17,897 nt of DNA. Origin: Desulfovibrio sp. (GTDB lineage: Bacteria; Desulfobacterota; Desulfovibrionia; Desulfovibrionales; Desulfovibrionaceae). The position numbers and the translations under genes are program-made. Positions 7,117-15,106 of this stretch are shown piece by piece. Positions within the stretch are counted from its first letter, which is position 1. Each line of letters opens with the position of its first letter. The notes under the pieces are model-generated. The model was not told the origin of the DNA, made no database searches, and saw only the letters and a program-made list of their open reading frames with translations. The stretch covers positions 1 through 17,897 of the forward strand of contig JALHHV010000078.1 of assembly GCA_022837365.1 (NCBI GenBank). The letters are read 5' to 3'.

Positions 7117-7326
7117 ATGTCCGATGCCATCCGCGAAAAGGTGCAGGCCGCCCTCGACAAGGTCCGTCCCTATCTGCAGGGCGACGGAGGCGACGTCGAA
7201 CTGGTCCGCGTGCGCCTGACCGGCGCGTGCAAGGGCTGTCCCATGTCGCAGCAGACCCTGAAGGGCGGCGTGGAACGCATGGTGCTGAAGGAAGTGCCCG
7301 AGGTGAAGCGCGTCGAGGCCGTGTAG
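7117..7326 (+). CDS. NifU C-terminal-type Fe-S scaffold protein (Nfu)
   Basis: A 69-residue stand-alone NifU C-terminal domain. The core is VRPYLQGDGGDVELV (16-30) and TGACKGCPMSQQTLKGGVE, with the CxxC pair C38 and C41 that binds a labile [4Fe-4S] cluster at a dimer interface for delivery to apo-proteins. The length is typical for short Nfu proteins. The start has a strong AGGAGG 7 nt upstream. gltX follows after 92 nt on the same strand with no clear terminator between, so the two may share a transcript. In an anaerobe rich in Fe-S enzymes this is a housekeeping cluster carrier. Confidence 0.93.
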   Translation: MSDAIREKVQAALDKVRPYLQGDGGDVELVRVRLTGACKGCPMSQQTLKGGVERMVLKEVPEVKRVEAV

Positions 7327-7418
7327 CCTCCGCGCCGCGCTCCCGTTTCTTTCGTCTTCCCGGCCGCGCGTGCGGCATTCCACGCCATCAACGATACCCG
7401 AAGAACGGGGAGAACATC

Positions 7419-8813
7419 ATGACCAAGGTCGTCACGCGCTTCGCGCCGAGCCCCACCGGGCACCTGCACATCGGCGGGGCGCGCACCGCCATCTTCAACT
7501 GGCTGCTGGCTCGCCACTTCGGCGGCACCTTCCTGCTGCGCATCGAGGATACCGACCAGGAGCGCTCGCTCCAGGAGTACACCGACTCCATCCTGGCCTC
7601 CATGCGCTGGCTGGGCCTGGACTGGGACGGCGAGCCCATCTACCAGAGCAGGCGCTTCGACATCTACAACGGCTACATCGACCGCATGCTGGAAATCGGC
7701 CACGCCTACTGGTGCGAATGTTCGCCCGAAGAGGTGGAGCGGATGCGCGAAACGGCCCGCGAGCGCGGGCTGAAGCCCAAGTACGACGGCCGCTGCCGCG
7801 AGCGCGGCCTTGGCCCCGGCCCCGGCCGGGTGGTGCGCCTGAAGGCCCCGCTGACCGGCCGCGTGGTGTTCGAGGACGTGGTCAAGGGCACCCTGGCCTT
7901 CGATGCGGCGGAACTGGACGACATGGTGCTGCGCCGGGCCGACGGCACGCCCACCTACAACATGGCCGTGGTGGTGGACGACGCCGCCATGGGCGTCACC
8001 CACGTGCTGCGCGGCGACGACCACGTGTCCAACACGCCCAAGCAGGTGCTGATCTACCAGGCCCTTGGGCTGCCGCTGCCGGTGTTCGGCCACGTGCCCA
8101 TGATCCTTGGTCCGGACAAGAAGAAGCTGTCCAAGCGCCACGGCGCGCGCGCGGTCATCGAGTATGAGCAGGACGGCCTGCTGCCCCAGGCGCTGGTGAA
8201 CTATCTGGTGCGCCTGGGCTGGTCGTACGGCGATCAGGAAATCTTCGCGCTGTCGGAACTGGTGGAAAAGTTCACCACCGACAACCTGAACAGCGCCCCC
8301 GCCGCCTTCGACCCGGACAAGTTGCAGTGGCTGAACGCCCACTACCTGCGCGAGACTCCGGTGGACGAACTGGCCCGCCTGGCCGCGCCCTTCGTGAAGG
8401 CGGAAGGCTTCGACGCGGCCCCGGAACGGCTGGCCGCGCTGGTGCCCCTGTTCCGCGAGCGCGCCTCGAACCTGGCCGACCTCGCCAAGGTGATGCGCTT
8501 CATGCTGGTGGACGCCGCCGCGCTGGACCACGACCCCGCCGCCGTGGCCAAGGCCCTGACCGCCGAGGGCAAGGCCCACGTGGCCGCCCTGCGCGGGCTG
8601 CTGGAAAAGGCCGAGCCCTTCGACAAGGCCGCGCTGGAGAAGGTGGTGCACGACTACGTGGAGCAGGGCGGCCTGAAGTTCAAGCAGGTGGGCCCGCCGC
8701 TGCGCGTGGCGCTGGCTGGCTCGCTGGGCGGCCCCGGCCTGCCCGAGATCATGGAAGTGCTGGGCCGCGCCGAAACCCTGGCCAGGCTCGACCGGGCGGC
8801 GACGCTGGGCTAG
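7419..8813 (+). CDS. gltX: Glutamyl-tRNA synthetase
   Basis: A 464-residue class I aminoacyl-tRNA synthetase that charges tRNA-Glu. The HIGH-type motif is HLHIGG (15-20) and the KMSKS-type motif is KLSKR (236-240). FAPSPTG (8-14) and LRIEDTD are also typical. Cysteines in WCECS and YDGRC resemble the zinc site of bacterial GluRS. The start ATG at 7419 has GGGGAGA 6 nt upstream and directly precedes the conserved TRFAPSPTGHLHIGG; the longer open frame upstream overlaps nfu and has no support. Length and domain order are standard. Whether it also charges tRNA-Gln (non-discriminating) cannot be told from the sequence alone, though gatCAB-containing anaerobes commonly rely on that. Followed by a strong terminator. 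Confidence 0.97.
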   Translation: MTKVVTRFAPSPTGHLHIGGARTAIFNWLLARHFGGTFLLRIEDTDQERSLQEYTDSILASMRWLGLDWDGEPIYQSRRFDIYNGYIDRMLEIGHAYWCECSPEEVERMRETARERGLKPKYDGRCRERGLGPGPGRVVRLKAPLTGRVVFEDVVKGTLAFDAAELDDMVLRRADGTPTYNMAVVVDDAAMGVTHVLRGDDHVSNTPKQVLIYQALGLPLPVFGHVPMILGPDKKKLSKRHGARAVIEYEQDGLLPQALVNYLVRLGWSYGDQEIFALSELVEKFTTDNLNSAPAAFDPDKLQWLNAHYLRETPVDELARLAAPFVKAEGFDAAPERLAALVPLFRERASNLADLAKVMRFMLVDAAALDHDPAAVAKALTAEGKAHVAALRGLLEKAEPFDKAALEKVVHDYVEQGGLKFKQVGPPLRVALAGSLGGPGLPEIMEVLGRAETLARLDRAATLG

Positions 8814-8850
8814 AAGCCCGCCGCACCGGCAATGAAACCACGTCCGCAAC

Positions 8851-8884
8851 GGGGCCGGAAGCGATAGCTTCCGGCCCCTCTTCA
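8851..8884 (+). terminator. Intrinsic terminator after gltX
   Basis: GGGGCCGGAAGC-gata-GCTTCCGGCCCC is a perfect 12-bp stem (8851-8878) followed by TCTTCATT, 38 nt after the gltX stop. Confidence 0.88.
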
Positions 8885-8930
8885 TTGCCCGGCCGGGGGG
8901 CGATGAATCCGGTAAAACGTCATTTGCTTG

Positions 8931-8960
8931 TTGACACCGCCATTTGCTCGTCGATAAAGT
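8931..8960 (+). promoter_or_regulatory. Predicted promoter for the HD-GYP gene
   Basis: TTGACA (8931-8936) with an 18-nt spacer to TAAAGT (8955-8960), in an AT-richer patch just after the gltX terminator and about 110 nt before the HD-GYP start. The -35 is consensus and the -10 matches four of six. Confidence 0.5.
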
Positions 8961-9068
8961 ATATGACCATCAATGTTGTCGGCCGCCGCCGGGGATCGTG
9001 GCGCGGCGGCCGCACGCGCAACGGGGGGCCGGCGTGGCCCGTGTTGCCGGGACAGTGCCGGGGGGACC

Positions 9069-10325
9069 ATGTATTCGGGGATTACGGTCGACCTGTCGGA
9101 CATGCTGTTGTCCATTTCGGAGGCGCTCGACCTTGCGAGCCCTTCGCTGTCGCAGCATCAGTTGCGGGTCGCCTTCGTGGCATGGGAACTGGCGGAGGCG
9201 CTGGACCTGCCGCAGAAGGACAAGGAAACGCTGTTCATCGCATCGCTGCTGCACGACGTGGGCGCGCTGTCGCCGGAAGACAAGCTGGACGTGCGCGCCT
9301 CGCGCGTGGAGAACATGGACGAGCACTGCGCCGTGGGCGCGGGGCTGCTGGCTCAGGGGCCGGGCCTGGCCGAGGCCGCCGAGGTGGTGCGCCTGCACCA
9401 CGCCACCCTGCCGGAACTGGAGGCGCACGGCCCCGATCCGCGCGTGGGTCTGCTGGCCCAGATCGTCCTGCTGGCCGACACGCTGGAACGGTCCATGGAC
9501 CGGGGCATCTACGTGCTGCACCAGCACGACGACCTCACCGCCGGAATCCGCCGCATGTCGGGCTGCGCCATGGACCGCCGGGTGGTGGAGGCCTTTCTGC
9601 TGGTTTCCGGCCGCGACGAATTCTGGCTGAACCTCGTTTCGCCCCGCCTGTTCGCCTTTCTCAGCGAACGCAATCCCTGCCGCCGCCTGCAACTGGACCT
9701 GGACGGCGTGCGCATGTGGTCGCTGCTGGTGCGGGAGATCATCGACTTCCGCTCCCCGTTCACCGCCACCCATTCCGCCGGGGTTTCCGCCTCGGCCGGG
9801 GCGCTGGCGCGGGCCTTCGGCCTGCCCGAGCCCGAGGCGCGCCTGCTGGAAATCGCGGGCAACCTGCACGACCTCGGCAAGATGGTGGTGCCCAACGCCA
9901 TCCTGGAAAAGGCGGGCCCCCTGTCCGACGAGGAATTCGCCGTGATGCGCCAGCACACCTACCACACCTACCTGGTGCTCAACTCCATGAAGGGGCTTGG
10001 CGGCATCGCCGAATGGGCGGCTTTCCACCACGAGAAGCTCGACGGCTCGGGCTATCCCTTCCGCATCGGGGCGGGCGGACTGAGCATCGGTTCGCGGATC
10101 ATGGCCGTGGCCGACATGTGCACCGCCCTGGCCGAGGACCGGCCCTACCGGGCGGGCATGCGCCGTGACGAGATCGTCGACGTGCTGCGCGACGGCGTGC
10201 GCCGGGGGCTGCTGGACAAGGCCGTGGTGGCCACGCTGGAATCGCGGCGCGACGAGATCATCGACATTGCGGCGGCGGCGCAGGGCAAGGCGCGCAGCAA
10301 GTTCGCCCGCCACATCGGGCGCTGA
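9069..10325 (+). CDS. Tandem HD / HD-GYP domain protein, probable c-di-GMP phosphodiesterase
   Basis: A 418-residue soluble protein with two HD-type domains. The first (about 28-150) has HD at 62-63, H86 and HH at 110-111 but no GYP motif after the His pair. The second (about 228-400) is canonical HD-GYP: H235, HD at 267-268 with K271, H296, and HHEKLDGSGYP (320-330). HD-GYP domains hydrolyse cyclic di-GMP with a bi- or tri-metal site. The first domain keeps metal ligands and may be a degenerate copy or have another nucleotide substrate. No receiver, PAS or membrane segment is present. The ATG at 9069 has a G-rich stretch upstream and starts where homology begins; an upstream ATG at 8973 would add 32 Ala/Arg/Gly-rich residues that look non-coding. 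Isolated between terminators, so probably monocistronic. Confidence 0.9.
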   Translation: MYSGITVDLSDMLLSISEALDLASPSLSQHQLRVAFVAWELAEALDLPQKDKETLFIASLLHDVGALSPEDKLDVRASRVENMDEHCAVGAGLLAQGPGLAEAAEVVRLHHATLPELEAHGPDPRVGLLAQIVLLADTLERSMDRGIYVLHQHDDLTAGIRRMSGCAMDRRVVEAFLLVSGRDEFWLNLVSPRLFAFLSERNPCRRLQLDLDGVRMWSLLVREIIDFRSPFTATHSAGVSASAGALARAFGLPEPEARLLEIAGNLHDLGKMVVPNAILEKAGPLSDEEFAVMRQHTYHTYLVLNSMKGLGGIAEWAAFHHEKLDGSGYPFRIGAGGLSIGSRIMAVADMCTALAEDRPYRAGMRRDEIVDVLRDGVRRGLLDKAVVATLESRRDEIIDIAAAAQGKARSKFARHIGR

Positions 10326-10367
10326 GGCATCGGCATTGCCGCAACGCGGGGGCCGAAGAAGCACGCA

Positions 10368-10395
10368 AAAGGGGACGCCATGTGGCGTCCCCTTT
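10368..10395. terminator. Bidirectional terminator between convergent genes
   Basis: AAAGGGGACGCC-atgt-GGCGTCCCCTTT is a perfect 12-bp palindrome, ending in T-runs on both strands. It sits between the HD-GYP gene (plus) and the acidic-tail gene (minus), where a terminator serving both is expected. Confidence 0.88.
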
Positions 10396-10451
10396 CCATT
10401 GCCGTCCGTTTCGGTCGGTTCTTTCCGTTTCCGGCCATTCCTGCCTGCGTG

Positions 10452-10964
10452 CTACTGGACCGGGTAGCCGCCGTTGCGGCGTTCGTTCCCGTTGCCGTCA
10501 TCCTCGTCATCCTCGTCGCCGAGGTCGTCGTTGCCGGAATCCCCGTCGTCCAGCAGGGCGGACAGGATGTCCTCGTCCAGATCGTCGTCGTCCTCGTCGT
10601 CGTCGTCCTCACCGCCGTCCAGGTCGCGGGCGGCGGCACGGGAAGCGTAGGCGCGGTCCATGTCCAGCAGGGGGCCGTCATCGCGGGTCAGGCTGCCGGC
10701 CGGGTCGGAGGCGAAGCCGTCGCCTTCGTCGTCGCGGGTGAACATGCGCCAGGTCACGCTGCCGTCGTCGTGCTGTTCCGAGGACACGCGCAGGATGGGG
10801 GTATCCTTCCAGATGTAGATCATGGTGTCGTCGGGCCATATCTCGCAGCGCATGTGCGCCGCGATGTCATGCGCGCCGATGGCGCCGGGGTTCTCGCCCA
10901 GTTCCTCGAGTTGCTCGCGCAGCAGTTCCTCGACGCGGGCCGCCACCTTGCTGCCGTATTTCAT
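10452..10964 (-). CDS. Hypothetical protein with a very acidic C-terminal tail
   Basis: A 170-residue protein that I do not recognise. The start ATG at 10964 has AGGAGA 7 nt upstream; the longer open frame overlaps hcpR and is unlikely. Residues 1-75 look like a compact domain: a charged helix (VEELLREQLEELGENPGAIG), then AAHMRCEIWPDDTMIYIWKDTPILRV, probably beta strands, then TWRMFTRDDE. Residues about 115-156 are almost entirely Asp/Glu with a short hydrophobic island (ILSALL). Such tails occur in nucleic-acid mimics, chaperones and metal-binding proteins, but no function can be assigned. It is divergent from hcpR with 175 nt between the starts and ends at a shared terminator. Confidence 0.8.
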   Translation of the reverse strand: MKYGSKVAARVEELLREQLEELGENPGAIGAHDIAAHMRCEIWPDDTMIYIWKDTPILRVSSEQHDDGSVTWRMFTRDDEGDGFASDPAGSLTRDDGPLLDMDRAYASRAAARDLDGGEDDDDEDDDDLDEDILSALLDDGDSGNDDLGDEDDEDDGNGNERRNGGYPVQ

Positions 10965-11063
10965 GGAATCGTCTCCTGTGGATGGGGCGCGGGCGCCCGT
11001 GGTCGTCCTTCCGCGCACGGCCGCAACAGGGATGCGCGGGCTGGTTGCGGATGCGGCCCGTTC

Positions 11064-11092
11064 TTGCCCGGCGGGCCGACGTGGCCTATGCT
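11064..11092 (+). promoter_or_regulatory. Predicted hcpR promoter
   Basis: TTGCCC (11064-11069) and TATGCT (11087-11092) are 17 nt apart and 47 nt before the GTG start of hcpR. Each box matches four of six consensus bases. No clear inverted repeat of the TTGAC/GTCAA kind is visible here, so autoregulation is not supported by the sequence. Confidence 0.4.
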
Positions 11093-11139
11093 GCGGCGCA
11101 TCCGGCCGACATCGCCCGACAACAACCAGAGGTACGCCA

Positions 11140-11829
11140 GTGACCCAGCAGAACCGCCGCATCATCGAACGCCTGCCCCTGTTCGACGGGCTTTCCGACG
11201 CCCAGCTTGAAGGGCTTGCGGGCATCGTGGTGGACCGCCGCGTGGACAAGGGCCAGATGATCTTCTTCGAATCGTCTCCGGCAGAGGGCTTCTACGTGGT
11301 GGCCGAGGGCCGCGTGAAGATATTCAAGACCGCGCCCGACGGGCGTGAGGCCGTGATGCACGTGATGGGTCCCGGCGAGACCTTCGGTGAGGTGGCGGTG
11401 TTCCAGGGCGGCACCTTTCCCGCCCACGCCATGGCCGTGGAGAATGCGCGGGTGCTGTTCCTGCCGCGCAAGGGCCTGGTGGACCGCATCACCCGCGACC
11501 CCACCCTGGCCATGAACATGCTGGCCGCGCTGTCGCGCAAGCTGCGCGTGTTCACCACCAAGGTGGAATCCCTGACCCTGCACGAGACGCCGCAGCGCCT
11601 CGCCGCCTACCTGCTGCACGCCAGCGAACTGAAGGGCGACGCCGACACCTTCCGGCTGGACATGGCCAAGGGGGTGCTGGCGGGCATGCTGGGCACCGCG
11701 CGCGAGACGCTTTCGCGCTGCCTCGGAAAGCTGGCCGAACGGGGGGCCGTTTCCGTGGACGGGCGCGAGGTGACCATCGTGGACCGCGACTATTTGCAGG
11801 CGTTGGCCGACGGGGACGAGACGCTCTGA
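11140..11829 (+). CDS. hcpR: Crp/Fnr-family transcriptional regulator, HcpR type
   Basis: A 229-residue Crp/Fnr regulator. It has an N-terminal sensor beta-barrel (about 12-115, with GQMIFFESSPAEGFYVVAEGRVKI and GETFGEVAVFQGG), a long dimer helix (about 118-145) and a C-terminal winged helix. The recognition helix contains ETLSR (189-193), the E-x-x-S-R pattern also used by FNR/CRP. It lacks the FNR N-terminal cysteine cluster, so it does not sense oxygen that way; HcpR proteins studied so far respond to NO, with heme implicated. The assignment as HcpR comes mainly from its position near frdX and hcp. The start is GTG with AGAGG 8 nt upstream. It converges on the kinase gene with only 25 nt between the stops. 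Confidence 0.82.
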   Translation: MTQQNRRIIERLPLFDGLSDAQLEGLAGIVVDRRVDKGQMIFFESSPAEGFYVVAEGRVKIFKTAPDGREAVMHVMGPGETFGEVAVFQGGTFPAHAMAVENARVLFLPRKGLVDRITRDPTLAMNMLAALSRKLRVFTTKVESLTLHETPQRLAAYLLHASELKGDADTFRLDMAKGVLAGMLGTARETLSRCLGKLAERGAVSVDGREVTIVDRDYLQALADGDETL

Positions 11830-11854
11830 CGATGGGGGCGAAGGTGGCGTGACG

Positions 11855-13633
11855 CTACGCGCCGCGCCGCACGGCGGGCAGCAGCACCGTGAAGCGGCAC
11901 CACAGGCCCGGCTGCGATTCCACGATGATGTGCCCGCCGTGGTTGCGGCTGACGATGAAGTACGACACCGAAAGGCCCAGCCCCGTGCCTTCGCCGGGCG
12001 GCTTGGTGGTGAAGAACGGCTCGAACGCCCGTACCCGCGTCCTCTCGTCCATGCCCGGCCCGTTGTCCTCCACTTCCACCCGCACGTAGTCGGCGTCGGC
12101 CCCCGGAGTGGCGGGCTCCCCGCTTCCATCGCTCCTTCCGGCCCCTTCGGGCAGGCCGGGCACGCCGCGTTGCGTGCCCACGCGCAGGATGACGCGCGGC
12201 TTTTCCCTCTGCGGGTAGGCCTTGCGCGAGATGGCCTGCGAGGCGTTCTTCAGCAGGTTGAACAGCACCTGTTCGATCTCGGTGGGGGCGCATTCCGCCC
12301 TGGGCGTGCCGGGCGTGTACTCCCGGATGATCCGGATGTTGCGGAAGTCGTGGCGCTTCTTGAGGTCGTAGTCGTTTTCGGCCAGTTCCACGGCCCGGTC
12401 CAGCAGCACCGACAGGTCGCACTCGCTGCGCTCGGCGTCGCTGCGCCGGGCGAAATCCAGCATGTGCCGCACGATGTCCGCGGCGCGGGCGCAGGCCTCG
12501 CGGATGTTGGTCACCAGCTTGGCCAGCCCGCGCAACTCGAAGTAATGCTGCACGCGCTCCAGGTCCACGCCCGCCATCAGTGCGGCGGCCTCGTTGTCCG
12601 GCACGCCGGGGGCAAGGCGGCGTTGCAGGTTCTGGGCCGACTGGGTGATGGCCGACAGGGGGTTGTTGATCTCGTGCGCCATGCCCGCGGCCACGCCCCC
12701 CACGGACATCATCTTTTCCGTCTGCACCATGATCTCGCGCAGCTTCTTCTGCTCGGTCACGTCGCGGATGATGGCGATGAGCCACGGTTCCCCCCGCAGG
12801 GTGAACCGGCTGAGGGAAATCTCGCAGTCGAAGGGGGCGCCGTCCGCGCGCAGGTGCGTCCATTCGAAGAACTGCGGCTCGCCGCCCAGGGCCTTGGCCA
12901 GGCGCATCTCCTCCACCAGCCGGGTGTCTCCGGAGCGGGGCTGCTCCGGCGGCGAAAGGTCGCGCGGGGCCATGGAGGTCAACTGGTCCAGGGGCCTGCC
13001 GAACAGCTCGCAGGCCCGGCGGTTGGCGTCGCGCACCAGTCCGTCGCGGATCAGGAAGATGGCGTCGTTGGCCGCCTCGAACAGCGCCCGGTACTTGCGC
13101 TCACTCTCGCGCAGTTCCTCTTCGGCGCGCAGCCGTTCCGACACGTCGCGCGCGATGCACGAGACGTAGGGCCGCCCGCCGATGTCGTGGCGCTTCAGGG
13201 CCAGTTCCAGCCACAGGCCGCCCCCTTGCGAGGGCTGGCGGATCAGGCGGCGTTCCTCGCCGGTAGCCGTGGGGACGGCGTCGGCCATGTGCCATGCGCC
13301 GGTGCGCGGGCCGTCCTGCGGCTCGGCGTCCTCCGCGCCGCCCGCCAGGCGCGGCTTCCACCCGGCCAGTTCGGGAAACGCCGCCGCCAGCGGGCGGCCG
13401 GTCAGGGCCTCCCACGGCAGCCCGGCGAAGCGGCAGGCCGCGCCGTTGGCGTCCAGCACCACCAGGGTATCGGCGTCCAGCAGCAGCACCCCGTCGCCCG
13501 CGCTTTCCAGCAGGGCGCGGAACAGTTCCAGTTGCTGGAGGCGCTCCTTCAGTTCCGGGTAGTAGCTCTTGCGCGTGGAGGCCTGCCCGAGCCCGATGAG
13601 CTTTTCCCGCAGGTCGTCAGAGCGCTTCGGCAT
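11855..13633 (-). CDS. Soluble PAS-PAS sensor histidine kinase
   Basis: A 592-residue kinase without membrane segments. Order: a short N-terminal coiled stretch, PAS 1 (about 33-160, ESAGDGVLLLDADTLVVLDANGAA), PAS 2 (about 175-290, EAANDAIFLIRDGLVRDANRRA), then HisKA with the phospho-acceptor H320 in GMAHEINNPLSAI, and a HATPase domain with N box NLLKNASQ (N463), DNGPGM (523-528), FEPFFTTK and GTGLGLS (549-555). The HEINNPLS form is typical of NtrB/ZraS-like kinases. No response regulator is in the window, so it is an orphan here. The ATG at 13633 lies inside the end of the alcohol dehydrogenase gene (17-nt overlap), with GGAAG upstream, so the two are co-transcribed. Signal unknown; a cytosolic PAS sensor could bind heme, flavin or a metabolite. 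Confidence 0.92.
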   Translation of the reverse strand: MPKRSDDLREKLIGLGQASTRKSYYPELKERLQQLELFRALLESAGDGVLLLDADTLVVLDANGAACRFAGLPWEALTGRPLAAAFPELAGWKPRLAGGAEDAEPQDGPRTGAWHMADAVPTATGEERRLIRQPSQGGGLWLELALKRHDIGGRPYVSCIARDVSERLRAEEELRESERKYRALFEAANDAIFLIRDGLVRDANRRACELFGRPLDQLTSMAPRDLSPPEQPRSGDTRLVEEMRLAKALGGEPQFFEWTHLRADGAPFDCEISLSRFTLRGEPWLIAIIRDVTEQKKLREIMVQTEKMMSVGGVAAGMAHEINNPLSAITQSAQNLQRRLAPGVPDNEAAALMAGVDLERVQHYFELRGLAKLVTNIREACARAADIVRHMLDFARRSDAERSECDLSVLLDRAVELAENDYDLKKRHDFRNIRIIREYTPGTPRAECAPTEIEQVLFNLLKNASQAISRKAYPQREKPRVILRVGTQRGVPGLPEGAGRSDGSGEPATPGADADYVRVEVEDNGPGMDERTRVRAFEPFFTTKPPGEGTGLGLSVSYFIVSRNHGGHIIVESQPGLWCRFTVLLPAVRRGA

Positions 13634-14795
13634 ACAATTCTTCCAGTTCGCGCGCGTCGAGCGGGGCCGGATTGGTGGACAGGCAGGGATCGTCCAGCGC
13701 CAGGCGCGCCAGTTCCGCCAGTTGCCCCCGGGTGACCCCGTACTGGGCGAGCCCCTTGTCGAACCCGGCCCGGCGGCGCATGTCGCCAAGCCGGGCGAAC
13801 AGGGCGTCGCGCACCTCGTCGTCCGGAGCTGCGAGGGTCCCGCCCGCGCCCAGCGCTCCGTCCACGCCCAGCGCCTCGGCCACGCGGCGGTAGCGCCGCG
13901 GCGCCGCCGTGAAGTTGCGGCGCACCACGAAGGGCAGCAGCAGGGCGTTGCATTCGCCGTGGGGCAGGTCCAGCAGGCCGCCCAGGCTGTGCGACAGGGC
14001 GTGCACCGCGCCCAGGATGGCGTTGGAAAAGGCCAGCCCCGCGTTCATGCTGCCAAGGGCCATGCGCGCCCGGGCGTCCCTGTCGCGCAGGTCGTCCAGC
14101 ACGTCGAACAGGGCTGTTCCGATGCCCCGGATGGCCTCAAGGGCGAACATGTCGGTGACGGGCGAATGGGCGTTGGAGGCATAGGCCTCCACGGCGTGGG
14201 TCAGGGCGTCGAGCCCGGTGGCGGCGGTGAGGTTGCGCGCCTTGGTCAGGGTGGTCAGCGGGTCCACCAGGGCCACGTCGGGCACGTTGGCCTTGCTGAC
14301 GATGGCGATCTTCACCCTGCGCGGCGTGTCGCGGATGATGGCGAACTGCGAGACGTCGGCGGAACTGCCCGCCGTGGTGGGCACGCAGACCAGCGGGGGC
14401 ATGGGCTTGGGGATGGCGTCCACCCCCTCGTAGTCCAGGACGTGGCCGCCGTTGGCCACCACGATGCCGATGCCCTTGGCACAGTCCATGGGACTGCCGC
14501 CGCCCACGGCCACGATGGCGTCGCACCCTTCGGCGCGGAACACTTCGCTGCCCTGCATCACTTCGGTATCGCGGGGGTTTTCCGACACTCCCAGAAAGGT
14601 CGCGCAGGCAATGCCTTCGTCGCGCAGGGTGCGGACCACCGCCTCGGTATGTCCCGCCGCCGCCACGCCCTGGTCGGACACCACAAGGCACCGTGATGCG
14701 CCGAGGTTGCGGGCATGCCGACCCGCCAGACCGGCCGCGCCGTAGCCGAACACGAATTCAGGCGCGACGAATTTGCGCAGTTCGTAGTCGCTCAT
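13617..14795 (-). CDS. Iron-containing alcohol dehydrogenase
   Basis: A 392-residue group III (Fe-dependent) alcohol dehydrogenase. The NAD(P) loop is AVGGGSPMDCAKG (96-108). The metal ligands D196 and H200 (GLDALTHAVEAY), H265 and H279 (AVHALSHSLGGLLDLPHG) align with FucO D196, H200, H263 and H277. VPTTAGSSADVS is also typical. Such enzymes interconvert alcohols and aldehydes; Desulfovibrio uses relatives in ethanol metabolism. The substrate is not readable. The start at 14795 was chosen because the conserved region begins right after; an upstream ATG at 14876 would add residues without family support. The ribosome site is weak (GGGGG). The gene overlaps the kinase start downstream. Confidence 0.93.
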   Translation of the reverse strand: MSDYELRKFVAPEFVFGYGAAGLAGRHARNLGASRCLVVSDQGVAAAGHTEAVVRTLRDEGIACATFLGVSENPRDTEVMQGSEVFRAEGCDAIVAVGGGSPMDCAKGIGIVVANGGHVLDYEGVDAIPKPMPPLVCVPTTAGSSADVSQFAIIRDTPRRVKIAIVSKANVPDVALVDPLTTLTKARNLTAATGLDALTHAVEAYASNAHSPVTDMFALEAIRGIGTALFDVLDDLRDRDARARMALGSMNAGLAFSNAILGAVHALSHSLGGLLDLPHGECNALLLPFVVRRNFTAAPRRYRRVAEALGVDGALGAGGTLAAPDDEVRDALFARLGDMRRRAGFDKGLAQYGVTRGQLAELARLALDDPCLSTNPAPLDARELEELYAEAL

Positions 14796-14935
14796 GGAAC
14801 GCCCCCGATGCCGCCGTGCGACGGCCCTTCCCCTGAAGGACGCCGCCAGTGTTTCCCCGTATCGCACTGTATGCAAGGCGGGGCCGTTTCGTCATCCTTT
14901 TTGTGACCGGGGTTTACCAACGCGTGGAACGGCGC

Positions 14936-14956
14936 ACGGCCCGCGTTGCGGGCCGT
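14936..14956. other. GC hairpin between frdX-type gene and alcohol dehydrogenase
   Basis: ACGGCCCGC-gtt-GCGGGCCGT is a perfect 9-bp stem with a 3-nt loop. Neither side carries a T-run, so termination is possible but not shown. It lies between the tandem repeat and the alcohol dehydrogenase gene. Confidence 0.4.
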
Positions 14957-14982
14957 ACGTCGTGGGCAGTCTGGTCTGGCGA

Positions 14983-15106
14983 GGCGCTGGCGCGTCAGGC
15001 CAGAGGAGTGGGCGCAGGGGCGTCAGGCGAGCGGAGTGGGCGCTGGCGCATCAGGCCAAGGGTGTGGGCGCTGGCGCGTCAGGCTAAGGGTGTGGGCGCT
15101 GGCGCG
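14983..15106. repeat. 28-bp tandem repeat, 4.4 copies
   Basis: Units lie at 14983-15010, 15011-15038, 15039-15066, 15067-15094 and a partial 15095-15106. Each starts GGCGCTGGCGCGTCAGG (small variations) and ends GTG. The unit length of 28 is not a multiple of three, and the array runs into the 3' end of the ferredoxin-like gene, whose stop codon lies inside the fourth unit. Copies differ by a few bases, most in the first two units. The array has no spacers, so it is a minisatellite, not a CRISPR. Confidence 0.9.

Noticed and set aside
14905..14922. GGTTTACCAA near 14911, similar to half a BirA operator
   Set aside because: No second half-site at the right spacing; likely chance.
14983..15106. 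Possible CRISPR array
   Set aside because: The 28-bp units are directly adjacent with no spacers, so this is a tandem repeat.
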